A DNA stretch of 64,000 bases from Gracilariopsis chorda (Eukaryota > Rhodophyta > Florideophyceae > Gracilariales > Gracilariaceae): contig NBIV01000085.1 of the NCBI GenBank assembly GCA_003194525.1, positions 186,001-250,000 on the forward strand. Direction: 5' to 3'. Shown here piece after piece: positions 51,110 to 61,944 of the stretch. Both the position numbers and the translations under genes were made by a program. Position 1 is the first letter of the stretch. Every line of letters begins with the position of its first letter. Below the pieces are notes generated by a model. It worked only from the letters and a program-made list of their open reading frames with translations. It was not told the DNA's origin and ran no database searches.

Positions 51110-53284
51110 TTAGTTTTCCGCCTTCGGCGCTGGGTTGGTTTCCTCTACAACGAGTGCTTCATCCCATTGACGGGGGTTTCTATCCGCATAAGCGGTGGTT
51201 GCAACGGATGGTCGCATGATCTCCCGAATCGGGGTGTCTGAAGCTTGCTGCGCACGCGGGGTCTGTGGTAGGGCATGGGAAAAGTCCGTTTTAGCACGGA
51301 GGTAGGAAGTCGTCGGGACGGAACGTTTCTCCTCTGGAGTGAGGGCCTCGTGGTTTGCCACCACCTTGGCCATATCCTTCAGTGAGCAGATACACTGAGG
51401 CGAGGTATGGCCATGGGCATAACAAAGGTGGAAAATGAGAGCCAATACCGCGACACGCGGATTATTATTCCGAGTATCGGAGAAACGAACCGCAGGGCGG
51501 GTGTCAGTCCATCCAGGCCATTGATAACGGGATTAACCGTTTGAAAACCGAAGTCGTTGGGGTTGAACCCGACCTTTACCACCGTATAGAACGGGATCGT
51601 TTGTTCCCGTATCATGGGTCATCTCCGTCGTTGACGGTAACTCACTGGTGGGTATCGACACGCCATCCCCCTGCGCTAAATGCACGGTATCAAATCTCTG
51701 TCCAGGGTTCCCATCCGCGGTGAGCGGGAGAGAGGAAGCTTCGCTTTCCAGCAACAACGCCTTGGCGGATTTAGACCGATTGTTCGGAGTTCTTGCACGA
51801 AGTGCATCCCCTTCCGCTCGAGCGTGTTGGACCAGCTCGAGGTAGGTGATCCTTCGCTTGTCCTCCCGATAACGGGTAACTAAACTCCGGATTGCCGGGT
51901 CAAGACCATCAATGAACATGGTACTGCGCTCCCCAGCGGGGTATACATTACCACATCTGTGGAAAGCCTTGTTAAGGCGCACCGAGTAGTCGGTCTCGGT
52001 CTCTCCAGCACGCTGGCGTGTATCTCGCAAAGCGAGGATAGCCTGCTGAATAGCGGTGTTGGTGGCGTAGGAGCGCAGAAGATACTGCACAGCCTCCGGC
52101 CAGCAAGTAACTCCTCCCTCGGAGGCGCGAGAAGATCCTCGGACAGAGGTGTATTGGTCCTCGGCCACTCCCCGTAAGAAATACGGTAAAGCCAAATAGG
52201 CTTGTCCCTCATTCATACCGAGGATATCGGCCTCCGCTACAAAGCGGGATAGGAAATCCAGTACTAGGACTGGGTCCTCTCCAGTAAAATACTGGTTGCG
52301 GAGCGAGAGCTGCATTCGCTTAATGCATTCTCGCACCTTTCCCGTACCACGGGGCGTACGTCCAAGTGACGAATCTTCAAGCCGGTAGTACCGGTATGAT
52401 AAAAGCTTCCGATAATCCGGGTTTGTCGGTTTCAATTCCCGGAGACCGGGGTGTCTTCTCCCCTTCTGGCGGGTTCGGACCACACCTTCAGTGGCCGATG
52501 ACCGCTTCGAGCGGGAGGAGTAGCCTCGCTTCTCGTCCTCCGAGTCGGAGTCCGAGGAGCTCGAGCTAACCGAATGGTTTCGGGGTGAGTCCGACGATGT
52601 CGAAGAATCGGAGTCCGAATAGTTTCGGTGATGTTTCCGTCGGTGACGGCGTTTCTTCTTCCCAGCAACCTGGTCGTTGTGCGATGCCTCGTTTACCGGA
52701 TCACCCGGGGATGGTTTGTCCATGAGGACGAACTGCTCCAGCGTCTCCAGGCGGGCACCAATCCGATCAAATCGGGCTTCAACTCCTTCGATGAAGGCGG
52801 CGGGTTGTCCCAAACTCTCCAACACGGAGTTGACGTCAGACCGTAAAATACGGAGCTCCTCGGCGACCTCCTTTACGGGGGTTGCCGAGACCACCTCTTG
52901 GAGGGATTTTAGTTCCCCTACAAGGGTGTCATGGGCGGTCCACAGAGCGCGGACCTGGGATTCCAGGGAAGTTCCCTGGGGGGTGTTATCGCCCGTTCCA
53001 CGGGGGCTTGAAGCCGCGACAGCGGGAGCAGGCCGGGGTGCCTGGGGCACTGCGGCAACAGCCGGAGTCGATGCTGCATTCCCCTGCGGGGGTGATAACG
53101 AGGGCAAAAGGAGGTTCCGGGGTTCCCGGTCGGGGGTATCATTCCGCGATGAAGCGGCGCCAGCACGGCTGGAACTTGTCCGTATAGGGATACGGGGTAC
53201 GAACCGAACTTCGGAAGTGTCCGCGTTGTCGCGGGAGCGACTACGCGTAACCACTGGCTCCGCGTCGGAGGGATTTCTCGACAT
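51110..53284 (-). pseudogene. gag: gag of element B
   Basis: Same domains as gag of A, with about one amino-acid difference every 15-20 residues. A TAA at 51533-51535 replaces a Tyr codon of A just before the zinc-knuckle region. The knuckle reads IFHLCYAHGHTSPQC, so its first Cys is absent. The frame ends with TAA at 51110-51112 directly after GAAAAC, a place where the -1 protease frame is open. Confidence 0.9.
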
Positions 53285-53366
53285 GAGAAAATACCGTTAC
53301 GACGGGAAACGATCACGGAACTTCCGGTGAATGAAAACAAACCTCGTAAGAGGGAAAGCAAAAACC

Positions 53367-53386
53367 GATTCTAAGTCAGGAGACCA
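53367..53386 (-). other. Primer-binding site of element B
   Basis: Minus strand TGGTCTCCTGACTTAGAATC. Its complement ends ...GATTC-TAAG-TCAGGAG-A-CCA, the layout T-loop/T-stem/acceptor/A73/CCA of a tRNA; C1-G72 with A73 points to tRNA-Tyr (inference). Confidence 0.65.
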
Positions 53387-53389
53387 CTT

Positions 53390-54196
53390 TGTGGTGCAAT
53401 GCCCCAAAGGGGGAAAACACCGAAAGACGTCCGGGATCTTCCTCTCACGAGGTGAACCCAGTTGGGTAGAGCCCTCCCAGAGGTGTCACGGCGAAGCCGG
53501 TTTGTAAGACCAGGGACACCTGTCGCGACTCGCGCAGGGAGGTGAAGGCGAAGAATCGGTATCCGCGTGAGCGGGGTGTGATCCTCAGTAGAGGTATGTT
53601 TCCACGTAAGTGGGGGTGTGTGAGCGGATGCGCACACGAGGGCCGCGGATAGCGGGAGGTGCTACCATAAAAAGGGGAAAGAGGAAGGACGAGTGGGTCG
53701 CGAGAGCGACGAGTAGATACGGCAATGCCGGTGGACAGGACTCCCTATACAGGGCGAAACACCAATATGATTGGAACAATTAGTACTCCCAATGATGGGT
53801 CTCCTTTAGATGTGCAAGGGGGTTGAACTTCCGTACACTACGGTGCTTCCCTCCAAGGAGGAGTTGAGAACACGCGGAGGCGGTAAAGCTCAGAGCCAAT
53901 TCCCCAGGTTGGGGTCCCTTGTTGGGGAAGGTTTACTGGTGCGACGGCAGTGCGCCGTCGCACTAAGTACTAGCTTCCCAGAAATGGGTGTGAAAATAAT
54001 AAATAAAAATAACTAAAATACTCCACATTCCGTGGCAACATCCACTACTGTGGCCAACCGCCAACTGACCCAAAACCGTGTCCCACGTCTCCATATCCAT
54101 CATTGTGGGGCGTAGTTCATATACACACTACACAACTGATAATATCGGGAAAGCATTCAAGTACCAAGGATCCCTCTCTGAGGGCGTTGCACTCCA
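53390..54196 (-). repeat. 5' LTR of element B
   Basis: On the minus strand begins TGGAGTGCAACGCCC next to ACCCC/GGGGT and ends GGGGCATTGCACCACA, followed after three bases by the primer site. Confidence 0.95.
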
Positions 54197-54201
54197 ACCC
54201 C

Positions 54202-55080
54202 TGCAACTACAAATACACTCGGTGACCATTCCGCAGGCCCCAATATCCTGAAACTCGGATTCTCGCGCATCACCTATCTCAATTTCACATGAACTTCGGT
54301 CGCTTATGCAATCATTCAGACGCTCAGTGACGAGATTCACGACATCCGAAATTCCGCAAACTGAAACTCACGGCACAACAACGGTTCATACCCCCAATGC
54401 CAGTCACATTCCTGTAGGACGCCGTACTTAGGTACATTGTCTGTCGACACGCAATAGCTCACCTGAAACCTCACAAACAAAAAGATCACCACTACGCACC
54501 AGGAGCATATATCAGTTCTGATACATGCAGCCCCATCAAGCCCACTTCCAAACTTGGAAAAAACCACACATTCGTCCTGATATACGCCACCAATCGCTTC
54601 GTGATTGCCCAATTTCTTGGAAACCACAAAAACATCCCAGAATACATGGACCAAACACTACATCACATCAGCCACTGTATGGACCTCTCCCTTACGGACT
54701 ACCGTTCGGACAATGCAAAGGCATACACCTAACCACGGGTACATTGTAATCACACATTCGAACCCGCCTACCGTTCTGGCTCGAGCTACCTGGCACAACC
54801 AACAATATGAACGTAAAGCTCAGCTGGCCACTCGAACTATTGCAAACACATCCCGCACTGTGGCGTACAAATGAGCCAAAGCAGCACCAAAAAAAGGCAA
54901 ACAATCTCAAGACCACAATCAGTCCATCACCACACCACACACCCCACTTCCATTCCCAGTCAGCGTCACATACACTTCACTGCGCACTACGCCCCCGTTG
55001 ACCACAAAATCACTCCAACATATACAAAATCTGGCTCACAGACCTCCAAACAATAGCTTGCAGTTATCGACCCAAAACAG
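54202..55080 (+). pseudogene. Copia D pre-integrase and integrase region
   Basis: One phase at about 54470-54725 gives YISSDTCSPIKPTSKLGKN and FVLIYATNRFVIAQFLGNH, the SD..GP..P.S..G....+ FIDDYSR pattern around the first catalytic Asp of copia integrases, here decayed to ATNR. YRSDNAKAYT follows, carrying the second. Upstream is a His/Cys segment that may be the GAG-pre-integrase zinc region. Numerous stops follow. Confidence 0.6.
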
Positions 55081-55097
55081 GCATTTCAAACTCAATC

Positions 55098-55950
55098 ATG
55101 CCCACCACCGCAAAATGGATAATCACCTACACCTGTAATGGCAGCGGTAACCTCTTGCAACCGGATACCATCGAGACCATCCTTAAACAAAACGGGATGC
55201 ACAACTGCAACCCCACACACACTCCATACAACCATACCACCACATTAAATCAAAAAACTATCAACCTCGCCTTTCATCTCATTGTAGGTTACATCTTTCC
55301 GGCAAATACTTGGCGAAATACACTATACTACGGATTGCACACGGCCTGACATAAAGTAAGCAACAAATCAACTAGTGCAGCACACGAAAAGCTACCCGCT
55401 CACCACTGGACGGCATTCAAGGCAATTCTTCGATATACTCACGCCACCAAGTCTCATGAACTATTCTACACAGTCACGAATACTAATATTCATAAGAAAA
55501 CTCAAAGCTAAGCACATACGACGACTCGGATTACGATAATTCCAAGAATCGCAAATCCTTATCTGAAAACGTACATTGCTTTGAAAAGACACCTATTTCA
55601 TGGTGTTTCAAAAAGCAAAGTATCGTGGCATGATCTACAACAAAAGCCTAATACATACCAACAACATTTGCCACGCAAAATACTCAATGGCTTCGAAGGC
55701 TCTTACACCCAGTACATGTATGAGACACAAAGCAAACACCCCATTTTATCGATAACCCGTCCGCCATTCTCATAGCAGAAAGCCAAGCAACGTATAAACG
55801 CCAAAAGTACTTGGACTTAAGACACCACTATCTGCAGCATCACGTCAATTTCAAAACATCCGACTGCACCGAATAACAACAAATGATATGCTAGAAGATA
55901 TTCTAACAAACCTCTGCACCGAGAGAGATTCAGCCAACTAAAAACATGAC
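55098..55950 (+). pseudogene. Copia D RT end and RNase H remnant
   Basis: IETILKQNGMHNCNPTHTPY (about 55170-55225) is the RT thumb/connection motif (F.M..C.P..TP), followed by LIVGYIF and RPDIK.ATNQL around 55350 in a changed phase. The last coding trace, NDMLEDILTNLCTERDSAN near 55890-55940, equals the terminal DMLADILTK...RF of copia RNase H. Multiple stops. Confidence 0.65.
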
Positions 55951-55956
55951 TTAAAG

Positions 55957-56310
55957 TGTTAGCACCCCCCCGCAAGCATTGCAATGCAGCAGTTGTGGAC
56001 TATCAAACATCAGAACCTTGACCATTGCTGCATTGCTCCCTTTGAAAGTCAAACAGCATTACAGTGAAGAGGAGATACATAAGCCAAGATAGCAGTGAAA
56101 GCAACGAAATTGGCTTGCCTCCTCCCCTTCGGGTGTGAAGGGGGAGGCTGGCCTTTTTATAAGTTCAAGCCCCCGGCGAGATTGCCTGGGGGCCAATCAA
56201 ACTGGTTGGTAAACACTGCGTGCCCTGCACGCCAGTACAAATCCCACACGCGGGAGCCGTGTAACCAGCAGCACTTACAAGTAAAAGAGAGTCAGGACGT
56301 TTCTTCCACA
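55957..56310 (+). repeat. 3' LTR of copia remnant D, containing hairpin element copy 2
   Basis: TGTTAGCACC ... TTCTTCCACA. After subtracting the insert and one duplication it is about 178 bases. Its last ~85 bases match 43262-43346. Confidence 0.65.
56096..56266 (+). mobile_element. Small hairpin-rich element, copy 2, with target duplication
   Basis: TGAAAGCAACG... to ...CGTGTAACC, flanked by AGCAG at 56091-56095 and 56267-56271. The 5' LTR of the same copia element has the uninterrupted site (ACAGCAGCACTT at 43300-43311), so the borders are real. Read as TG...CA with a 4-base GCAG duplication, it would end at 56267. Internal order of stems equals copy 1: CTCCCCTTCG/GAAGGGGGAG, GCCCCCGGC/GCCTGGGGGC, GCGTGC/GCACGC, CCC.../GGG. 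No coding capacity. Confidence 0.8.
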
Positions 56311-56453
56311 ATTTTTTTTTGAAAAAGGAGACAGACGCTTCGTGTCATGTTGGGAAACAGTATCTACAAAATTCTGGGGTTTTGGACAGCCAGTGCCGTG
56401 CTATGTCTTGGTGTAGAACCCCCCTCATACACAGCTCAAAATTCAAATAGGTC

Positions 56454-56506
56454 CAACAGACCAGCGGCCTTGCTCGTGAAGAGCAAGGCCAGCGAGGATC
56501 TGTTGA
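56454..56506. repeat. Two-part hairpin
   Basis: CAACAGA pairs with TCTGTTG outside an inner perfect 10-base stem GGCCTTGCTC/GAGCAAGGCC with loop GTGAA. No gene in 56311-56670. Role unknown. Confidence 0.5.
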
Positions 56507-56600
56507 GTAGCTCAGAACATGTATAAGAGTAGAGTTTTTGCATTGGTAGTAGCAAGAAGACAAAGAAAGAACTCAAACAACAACATATTTAGACTCTAAT

Positions 56601-56646
56601 ATGTGAAATTTAGCATAAATCCACGAAATTCAATAAGTCCAAAAAC
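56601..56646 (+). repeat. Inverted-repeat end, Tc1/mariner, left
   Basis: ATAAATCCACGAAATTCAATAAGTCCAAAAAC at 56615-56646 matches the reverse complement of 60865-60896 at 30 of 32 positions, with weaker similarity outward. It lies just beyond the C-terminal Tc1/mariner fragment, as a terminal inverted repeat should. Confidence 0.6.
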
Positions 56647-56670
56647 AAATTTGTAAACAAAACAACACAA

Positions 56671-56860
56671 TTAATAGGCAAAAGGTCCACCATTTGCATC
56701 CATCACGTATAGTAGACGATTATTGATAGAAAGGTAGAGTTTCCGTATAAAAGCTTCCTCGATATTGTTCCAAACTGATTTGATTTTAGCACCAAGTTTG
56801 TCCACATTATCAAACTGCTTAAAACCTTGATACCCTCTCAAAGGCTCCATTTTGGACAGG
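56671..56860 (-). pseudogene. Tc1/mariner transposase C-terminal fragment
   Basis: KQFDNVDKLGAKIKSVWNNI, then EEAFIRKLYLSINNRLLYVM and DANGGPFAY are the characteristic last ~45 residues of Tc1/mariner enzymes (...W..I....I..L..SM..R...VI..NGG...Y). The N-terminal parts are missing on this side. Confidence 0.7.
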
Positions 56861-57086
56861 GGCATATTTGGGACACTTTCCCGCCACTTTGATAGAGACC
56901 GGAACACACCACCGTAGTACATCCCAAAGCAACCTGCTCTCGCTCCCATGACAGGCATTTGCTGAAGTGCTCATATAGCACTTCAGCGGAGCGATGTACA
57001 CAAGCTTGACGTGTGCACACCCCCAATAACAGCCTTGTACTTTGAGTTGAGGCCTCACAATCTATGGCGAATTGATGCCGCCTTCT

Positions 57087-59581
57087 ATGCAGCGCCAAGC
57101 CACAGACCACAAGCACAGAGTCCAAAGACCTAACAAACAATCTGCCGCTCGACTGCGTGACCTGAAACGTTTATAGGAAGGTATATCAATTCGTACAACT
57201 TCGCAATCAACTGGCATTGGAAGAAGCACAGTGCAGCGCTTAAAGAAATGCTTATCAACCAACAACACAGCACTGCTTACTCGTCTTACAAGCACCACTA
57301 TCAGTGCTGGCAGACCTCGCGTTATCAACCAAGAGGAAGCTGCGCTTATTAACGAAAGGCTTAAAACAGCCTCCGCTCGTAGCTTTGCAGTCGGTAACGC
57401 CCAGTTCAAGCATGTACTCTCTCGAATAGCAGCAGACCTCAGAAGAGGGTATAGGAATGGTATTCCAAGTCATGAAGTAGTACGAACGTACCGCGCTCAA
57501 AACAGCGACATATCGTACAAGAAAGTTGAGAATAAAGAGCATGAAAAGCTGGCGGCAGAAACCTACGGGCATATCGACACATTCTTTTCCACGCTGGACG
57601 AGATTCAGCGTAAAAATTCAGGCATTCTCTTAAATGCCAATAGAGTCTGGGATATGGACGAAACCGCCGTGGAATGCACACTGAGAAAGTGGGAAAAGGC
57701 TTTCACCGCCCGAGACACCAAGAATGGAGGCCATCATGGTGTGAAATCCACATACGGGGCAAGTGTAGGAGAATGACCATCGGGCATGTGGAGTGGTGAG
57801 GTAACCAAAGGTCCGGGCTGGCAAAGGTCAGACCATTGCTGGCCTAAATATCCCACGTGGCCAAGCTGGGTGCCGAGGCAGGGGATACCAGGGGACTGTG
57901 AGAATGCCAAGGCGCTGTGGCCTCAAGTTTTATTACGCAGCTATTTTTATTTAATTTTTTAGGATAGTTTCCGGGAGTTAGAGCGCCTCGCCAGCTATAT
58001 AGTTTGGCTCGAGTGCCGCCGATCTCCGAAGAGTAAAGGCAAGCACCCTCACCGTTTTTTGCCGCCATATGCAGCCAGTAGGACTCCAAAGGCCTCCAAG
58101 CCATCGCTACCATTCTCCCGACCTGTACGGACTTGAGATAGCGCCCGACCATTGCGCATCGCTGCCAGTTGGTGCCCGCGTCACTAGTAGACCCAGTGGA
58201 TTGTCACCCCAGTGGTTGGCTCTCTGCCGCTACTAACCCCTAGTAGACTACTACCCCAGTTGGCCAAAGGACGTAGTATTCTACTACAGCAAGTGAGCAC
58301 ATTACGGCGGTAATCAGTGCATCTGCAGCGGACCCGTTGACGCCACCGTTCTTCATCACTACGGGAAAGGGGAAGAACAGCGATTGGTACTCTTTCGTTA
58401 CTGGCAGTTACAATGAAGAGCCTAGAGGAATCATCGAACCATACACAAAATCGAACTGGTTTCCAACCCATGGGTGCATTAAGGTTACAGACAATGAGTC
58501 AATGGAAGGGCCCGTACTGCATGTTTGCGTGCAACACATGTAGAACACGGCAAAGCAACACCTTGGTGATGAAGAAGCGTTGTTTTGTTCTTGGACGGAC
58601 ACTTATAAGGTAAACACCCCGCGTGGATTGATTTCTGCTTTGAAAATCAAATAGAAGCTGTTCTCAATGCCGCCAACACATCCCATATTCTCCAACCATG
58701 TGAACAGCTCATCAATAAGTGGTTTCAAGAATTGATGCGGGAGATAGGAGAAGAATTCAATAGAAAAGGTGTTGTTGATACAACGAGAGTGAACTTCAAC
58801 TTAGCGTGCGCAGTATATGCCTGGAATCGCACTACTCCAGAACTCGTTCAGGCGTTTTTCAAGGGGACAGGAACGTTCCCATTTAAGAGAAACGTCGCCG
58901 AAAAGTACAAAAATTACAAAGACGAACAACAGATGTCGTTAAAGCCGAAATCAAATGCTTAGATAATGCTACTGTAGCATCGCGGTTGCCATCAGTTAAG
59001 CAGCGACGGAGCGACAGGAAGTATTCAATACCATGATGGACATCACTGGAGGGAACAAAAAAGCATCTCGCAAGATCCAAGAGATTCATATCCTTTTGAA
59101 ACGGGAGGACACTTTACATGGCATTTTGATGGGAAAGATCAGAATGAAGACAGTTAATCCTGCTCCAAAAACAGAGAAGGGACCCAATCGAGTTCTCTAT
59201 GGTGCTGGGGCTCCAGCACAATGGGTCACTCATGGAGAGGAAATGCGGCGTAGAAAAGAAGCGGAAACTGAAGAGCAAATTCAGGAACATGAAAGTCTTC
59301 AGGAGAAGATTAGGAAAGCCAAGAGTCGTATAGAGGCGCGCGGGAAAGTGGAAGAGGCAGCAGAACTTCGCGCCGAAAAACGCGAGACGAAACGCGTCGC
59401 TAAGTTGGCTGAAAGACAGCAACACCGTCAGTCTCTTTTGCAAAGTCATCTGGCGCAAGCGAAGAGTGTGGAGGATAAACAGCGATCGAAAAGCCTAAGT
59501 TGTGAAGCAAAGCGTCTTGCTTATTCGATGAGGGACTCCAGCGCTTTACGGGTTCCAAGGCAAGGCAAAAAACGTGCGTAG
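57087..59581 (+). pseudogene. Pogo/Tigger-like (DDE_1) transposase interrupted by a solo LTR
   Basis: Starting at the ATG at 57087: a helix-turn-helix region with one TAG (57174-57176) and GIGRSTVQRLKKC, then HIDTFFSTLDEIQRKNSG and RVWDMDETAVE (first catalytic Asp), interrupted at 57764. After the insert the frame resumes exactly in phase when one GCAAG copy is removed: HITAVISASAADPLTPPFFI, then TDNESMEGPVL (second Asp region) and, in a shifted phase, NTSHILQPCEQLINKWFQE and AVYAWNRTTPELVQAFFKGTG. The final 59033-59581 frame is a charged coiled coil with a basic C-terminus. Pogo-type enzymes cut at TA targets. Confidence 0.75.
57764..58288 (+). repeat. Solo-LTR-like element, copy 2
   Basis: TGTAGGAGAATGACC ... 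TATTCTACTACA, 525 bases, flanked by the perfect 5-base duplication GCAAG (57759-57763 and 58289-58293). TG...CA ends plus a 5-base duplication are the marks of an LTR; the short terminal inverted bases (TGTAG.AGAAT) would also fit a MITE-like element. No internal retroelement genes, hence solo LTR. Copy 1 is at 20967-21516. Confidence 0.75.
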
Positions 59582-59860
59582 GGAGAGCAGCCACCATTGT
59601 ATGCGTTTCAGTTTAGTGCCCAACTTATTCTAGATGCAGTGAGTGAGGCTATGGAGCTTGGCTTGGGAGCGGAAGGGAGAGCCCAAATTACCCCCTAGCA
59701 CTGATGAAGATGGATGGTAGTGACTGAGGCAGATCGAGAGTCTTATGTGGTCTTCATGTAGTTAATTAAGTGTTCAAAACACCGATTTAATCAGCTCTGC
59801 AAGCTGATTTCATATATATATAAATCAAGCAATAAAGACTACGTCATCAGTAACGGGAAT
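59582..59860. other. Intergenic, no gene
   Basis: AT-rich spacer with a TATATATATA run near 59812; possible outer end of the pogo-like element. Confidence 0.4.
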
Positions 59861-60746
59861 TTATTTTTGAAGTACCCTTAGATGGCCCAAATTAAACAGT
59901 TGAAAAGGGTGCACATCCCTTACTCTACATCCCCACACATTTTCAATTACATTGAAGTCCAGACTATGAGCCGGCCACTGTAAAACATCAACTTTCTTGC
60001 GTACAATCCACTCTGTTGTAAGCTTAGAACGATGGAGAGATGCAACATCGTGCATTAATGTCCAACTTTCACTTATTATTTCTGCAGCAAAAGTTAAAAG
60101 ATTCTCTCCAAGTAGTTTCAAGTAGTTCGTAGAGTTCTGGTTACTATTCAATTACACTAATTGCAGCGAACCATAGTAAGAAATAGCCCCCCAAACCATG
60201 ACCGACCGACCTCCCATATTCTGTTTAGAAAACCATCTTGGTTCAATACTTAAATCATGCCGATAAATGCAGTTCTAATCGGGGCCGTCCAAATTGAACT
60301 TCTTCTCATTCTTAAAAATAACTTTTTTCCAATCGATAGCCTCAAATTAAAGGTACTTCCTAGCAATCTCCATCCGTTTAATTATGTTTGCCGCTTTCAT
60401 GTGAGGGCCTTCCATCATTGTTTTGCACTTCAAGTGTGGAGCTTTGTGAAGTAGCTGATGTACTCAAGGAATTGTTACGGGGAGTTGCATGTCTCGACGA
60501 ATGTCACTTGCACTGAGTTCTCCGGTTAGAGCTTTGCAAGCTATCCGCCGCTGTGTTTTTTTCGCAAGCTTTCGGTTATTAGCTCGCAAATACTTTCGGC
60601 TGGATTTGTTCGAGTTTTAAAAATGTTTTTACGGCTCCTGTAGAGCAGTTGATAACCTCTGCAATGTCTTTAGGGCTGACTTGCTCGTGATATAGAGTTA
60701 AAATGATGCCTTTTTCCTTTTCCGTAAGGGATTTGCCGCGGGGCAT
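59861..60746 (-). pseudogene. Tc1/mariner transposase 2
   Basis: The ATG complementary to 60744-60746 begins MPRGKSLTEKEKGIILTLYH and a helix-turn-helix domain (VSPKDIAEVINCSTGAVKTFL). After a phase change, AIDWKKVIFKNEKKFNLDGPD and GGRSVMVWGAISYYG mark the core, then SESWTLMHDVASLHRSKLTT and VLQWPAHSLDFNVIENVWG (the WPAQSPDLNPIENLWG box). Stops and one frameshift inactivate it. The C-terminal ~45 residues are missing here; homologous residues occur at 56671-56860. Confidence 0.75.
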
Positions 60747-60864
60747 TTTTTGCAACTGTTCTTAAGACTTTTTTTGACCAGAAATGTGTAACCGTTTGGT
60801 GTCGTTCTATTAGGCTCGGGTTCATTTACAAATGGCAAAAAGGACGCAAAAGTATATTAAACAA

Positions 60865-60910
60865 GTTTTTAGATTTATTGAATTTCGTGGATTTATTTCG
60901 CATTTTACAT
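60865..60910 (-). repeat. Inverted-repeat end, Tc1/mariner, right
   Basis: Reverse complement of the repeat at 56601-56646 (30 of 32 bases over the core), about 120 bases beyond the transposase start codon, as expected for the 5' end of a Tc1/mariner element. Confidence 0.6.
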
Positions 60911-61219
60911 TTTATGTGCTGTGTAGACCGCGGTTTATGCGCGTGAAACGCATGCAAAATGAATAGCGAGGGCAAGTCGCAGGACTTGTGTCACGATGCG
61001 TACGTGGCACTCATGTGAGATGTGTGCCCTGGCGTCTTTCCACGTGAGTGCCGCGGCCTTGATATGGTCACGAGTCAAGCCCGCCGTCGTGATCGCGGGC
61101 ATGCCTTTCTCTTTCACAAGAGAGTTTCCAGACCTAGTCTGGTGGTAGGCCCATTCATATCAACCAAAAGAAACCGGTTGTGTGGGTCATTGCTGACGCA
61201 CAACGAACTCTTCGCCGCC

Positions 61220-61759
61220 ATGGCCTCGTCCTCTTCTCCCGCTGGAAATCCCGTGCTGTACAGTAAGTCCTTGGCTGAAGATCTGCTCGAGAAGTGCAAG
61301 CTCGTTGCGTCAGGCAAGACTGTTGCCGAGGCCGGCATCAAAGCCGCTTGGATGCAGGCGTACGCAAGGATTGCCGAACGAGCAGATCGAGAGCAGCGTT
61401 TTGGAATCAGTCGCTATCCATTCCAAGCGGGCGCAGCGGCCTCGGCCTTCATCGGTGGCTTCTTCGACAACGAAGAATGGCCGCTCTGTCGCAAGCTCGC
61501 TAAGCAACAGAGCATGTTTTCTGTGGCAGAGCATGAAGCCAAGTACGTCAACGCCGCCGGCTACTGGTCGGTACTGCATCACGTTGCATACGACATGCGG
61601 CAGGAGGCGTTCGAGACGGGTAAGAAGGAAGAAGCGGAGAAGTTTGACGCGTGGTCGTTCGTGGCTGTCCGCTACAGTCTTCTGGTGCTAGGCTTCCGCG
61701 CAGAGTTCTACCGCATGGCCGGCAAGGACCCGATGTATGCCAAGCTAGTACTGCCGTAG
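61220..61759 (+). pseudogene. gag-like frame of the DIRS element
   Basis: Start chosen at the ATG in GCCGCCATGG, a strong eukaryotic start context; an upstream in-frame ATG at 61022 is less likely. 179 residues, helical, Ala/Glu/Lys-rich (ADREQRFGISRYPFQAGAAA, EFYRMAGKDPMYAKLVL). After the TAG at 61757-61759 the frame continues open for 57 codons with a basic Lys/Ala-rich end (ATLKASNATKRASKAKGRG) and stops at 61931-61933, so the TAG may be a nonsense mutation. Confidence 0.6.
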
Positions 61760-61944
61760 CTCGAGAGGCGCGGCGAGACAGCGATGGTGGACGACCTGTA
61801 CGACCCGCTGGCCAAGTTGCAGTCACACTTATCCTCCCAAATGTTTAAGGCAGTCGCCACCCTCAAGGCAAGCAACGCAACGAAGCGTGCAAGCAAAGCC
61901 AAGGGAAGGGGTAGCGCTGTCGAGGAGAATTAGTCGGCCTGGCC

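Larger units (their letters stand above)
44303..54196 (-). mobile_element. Ty3/gypsy chromodomain element B
   Basis: 9894 bases, flanked by the target duplication ACCCC at 44298-44302 and 54197-54201. Same organisation as element A, opposite strand; 3' ends of A and B face each other across 4.66 kb. Protease and most of RT, RNase H and integrase are open; gag has two TAA codons and the linker two phase changes. The linker is longer than in A by roughly 70-80 residues. Confidence 0.95.
43262..56310 (+). mobile_element. Ty1/copia retrotransposon remnant D, split by element B
   Basis: Removing element B and one ACCCC joins 43262-44302 to 54202-56310 into a copia remnant of about 3.1 kb: truncated 5' LTR, gag-like region, pre-integrase and integrase, RT, RNase H and 3' LTR, in copia order and heavily decayed. 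The left end abuts the Harbinger transposase region. The 3' LTR holds hairpin element copy 2. Confidence 0.7.

Noticed and set aside
52677-53330. 217-codon antisense frame over gag of element B (and 30945-31559 over A)
   Set aside because: Exact antisense shadows of gag with no independent signal.
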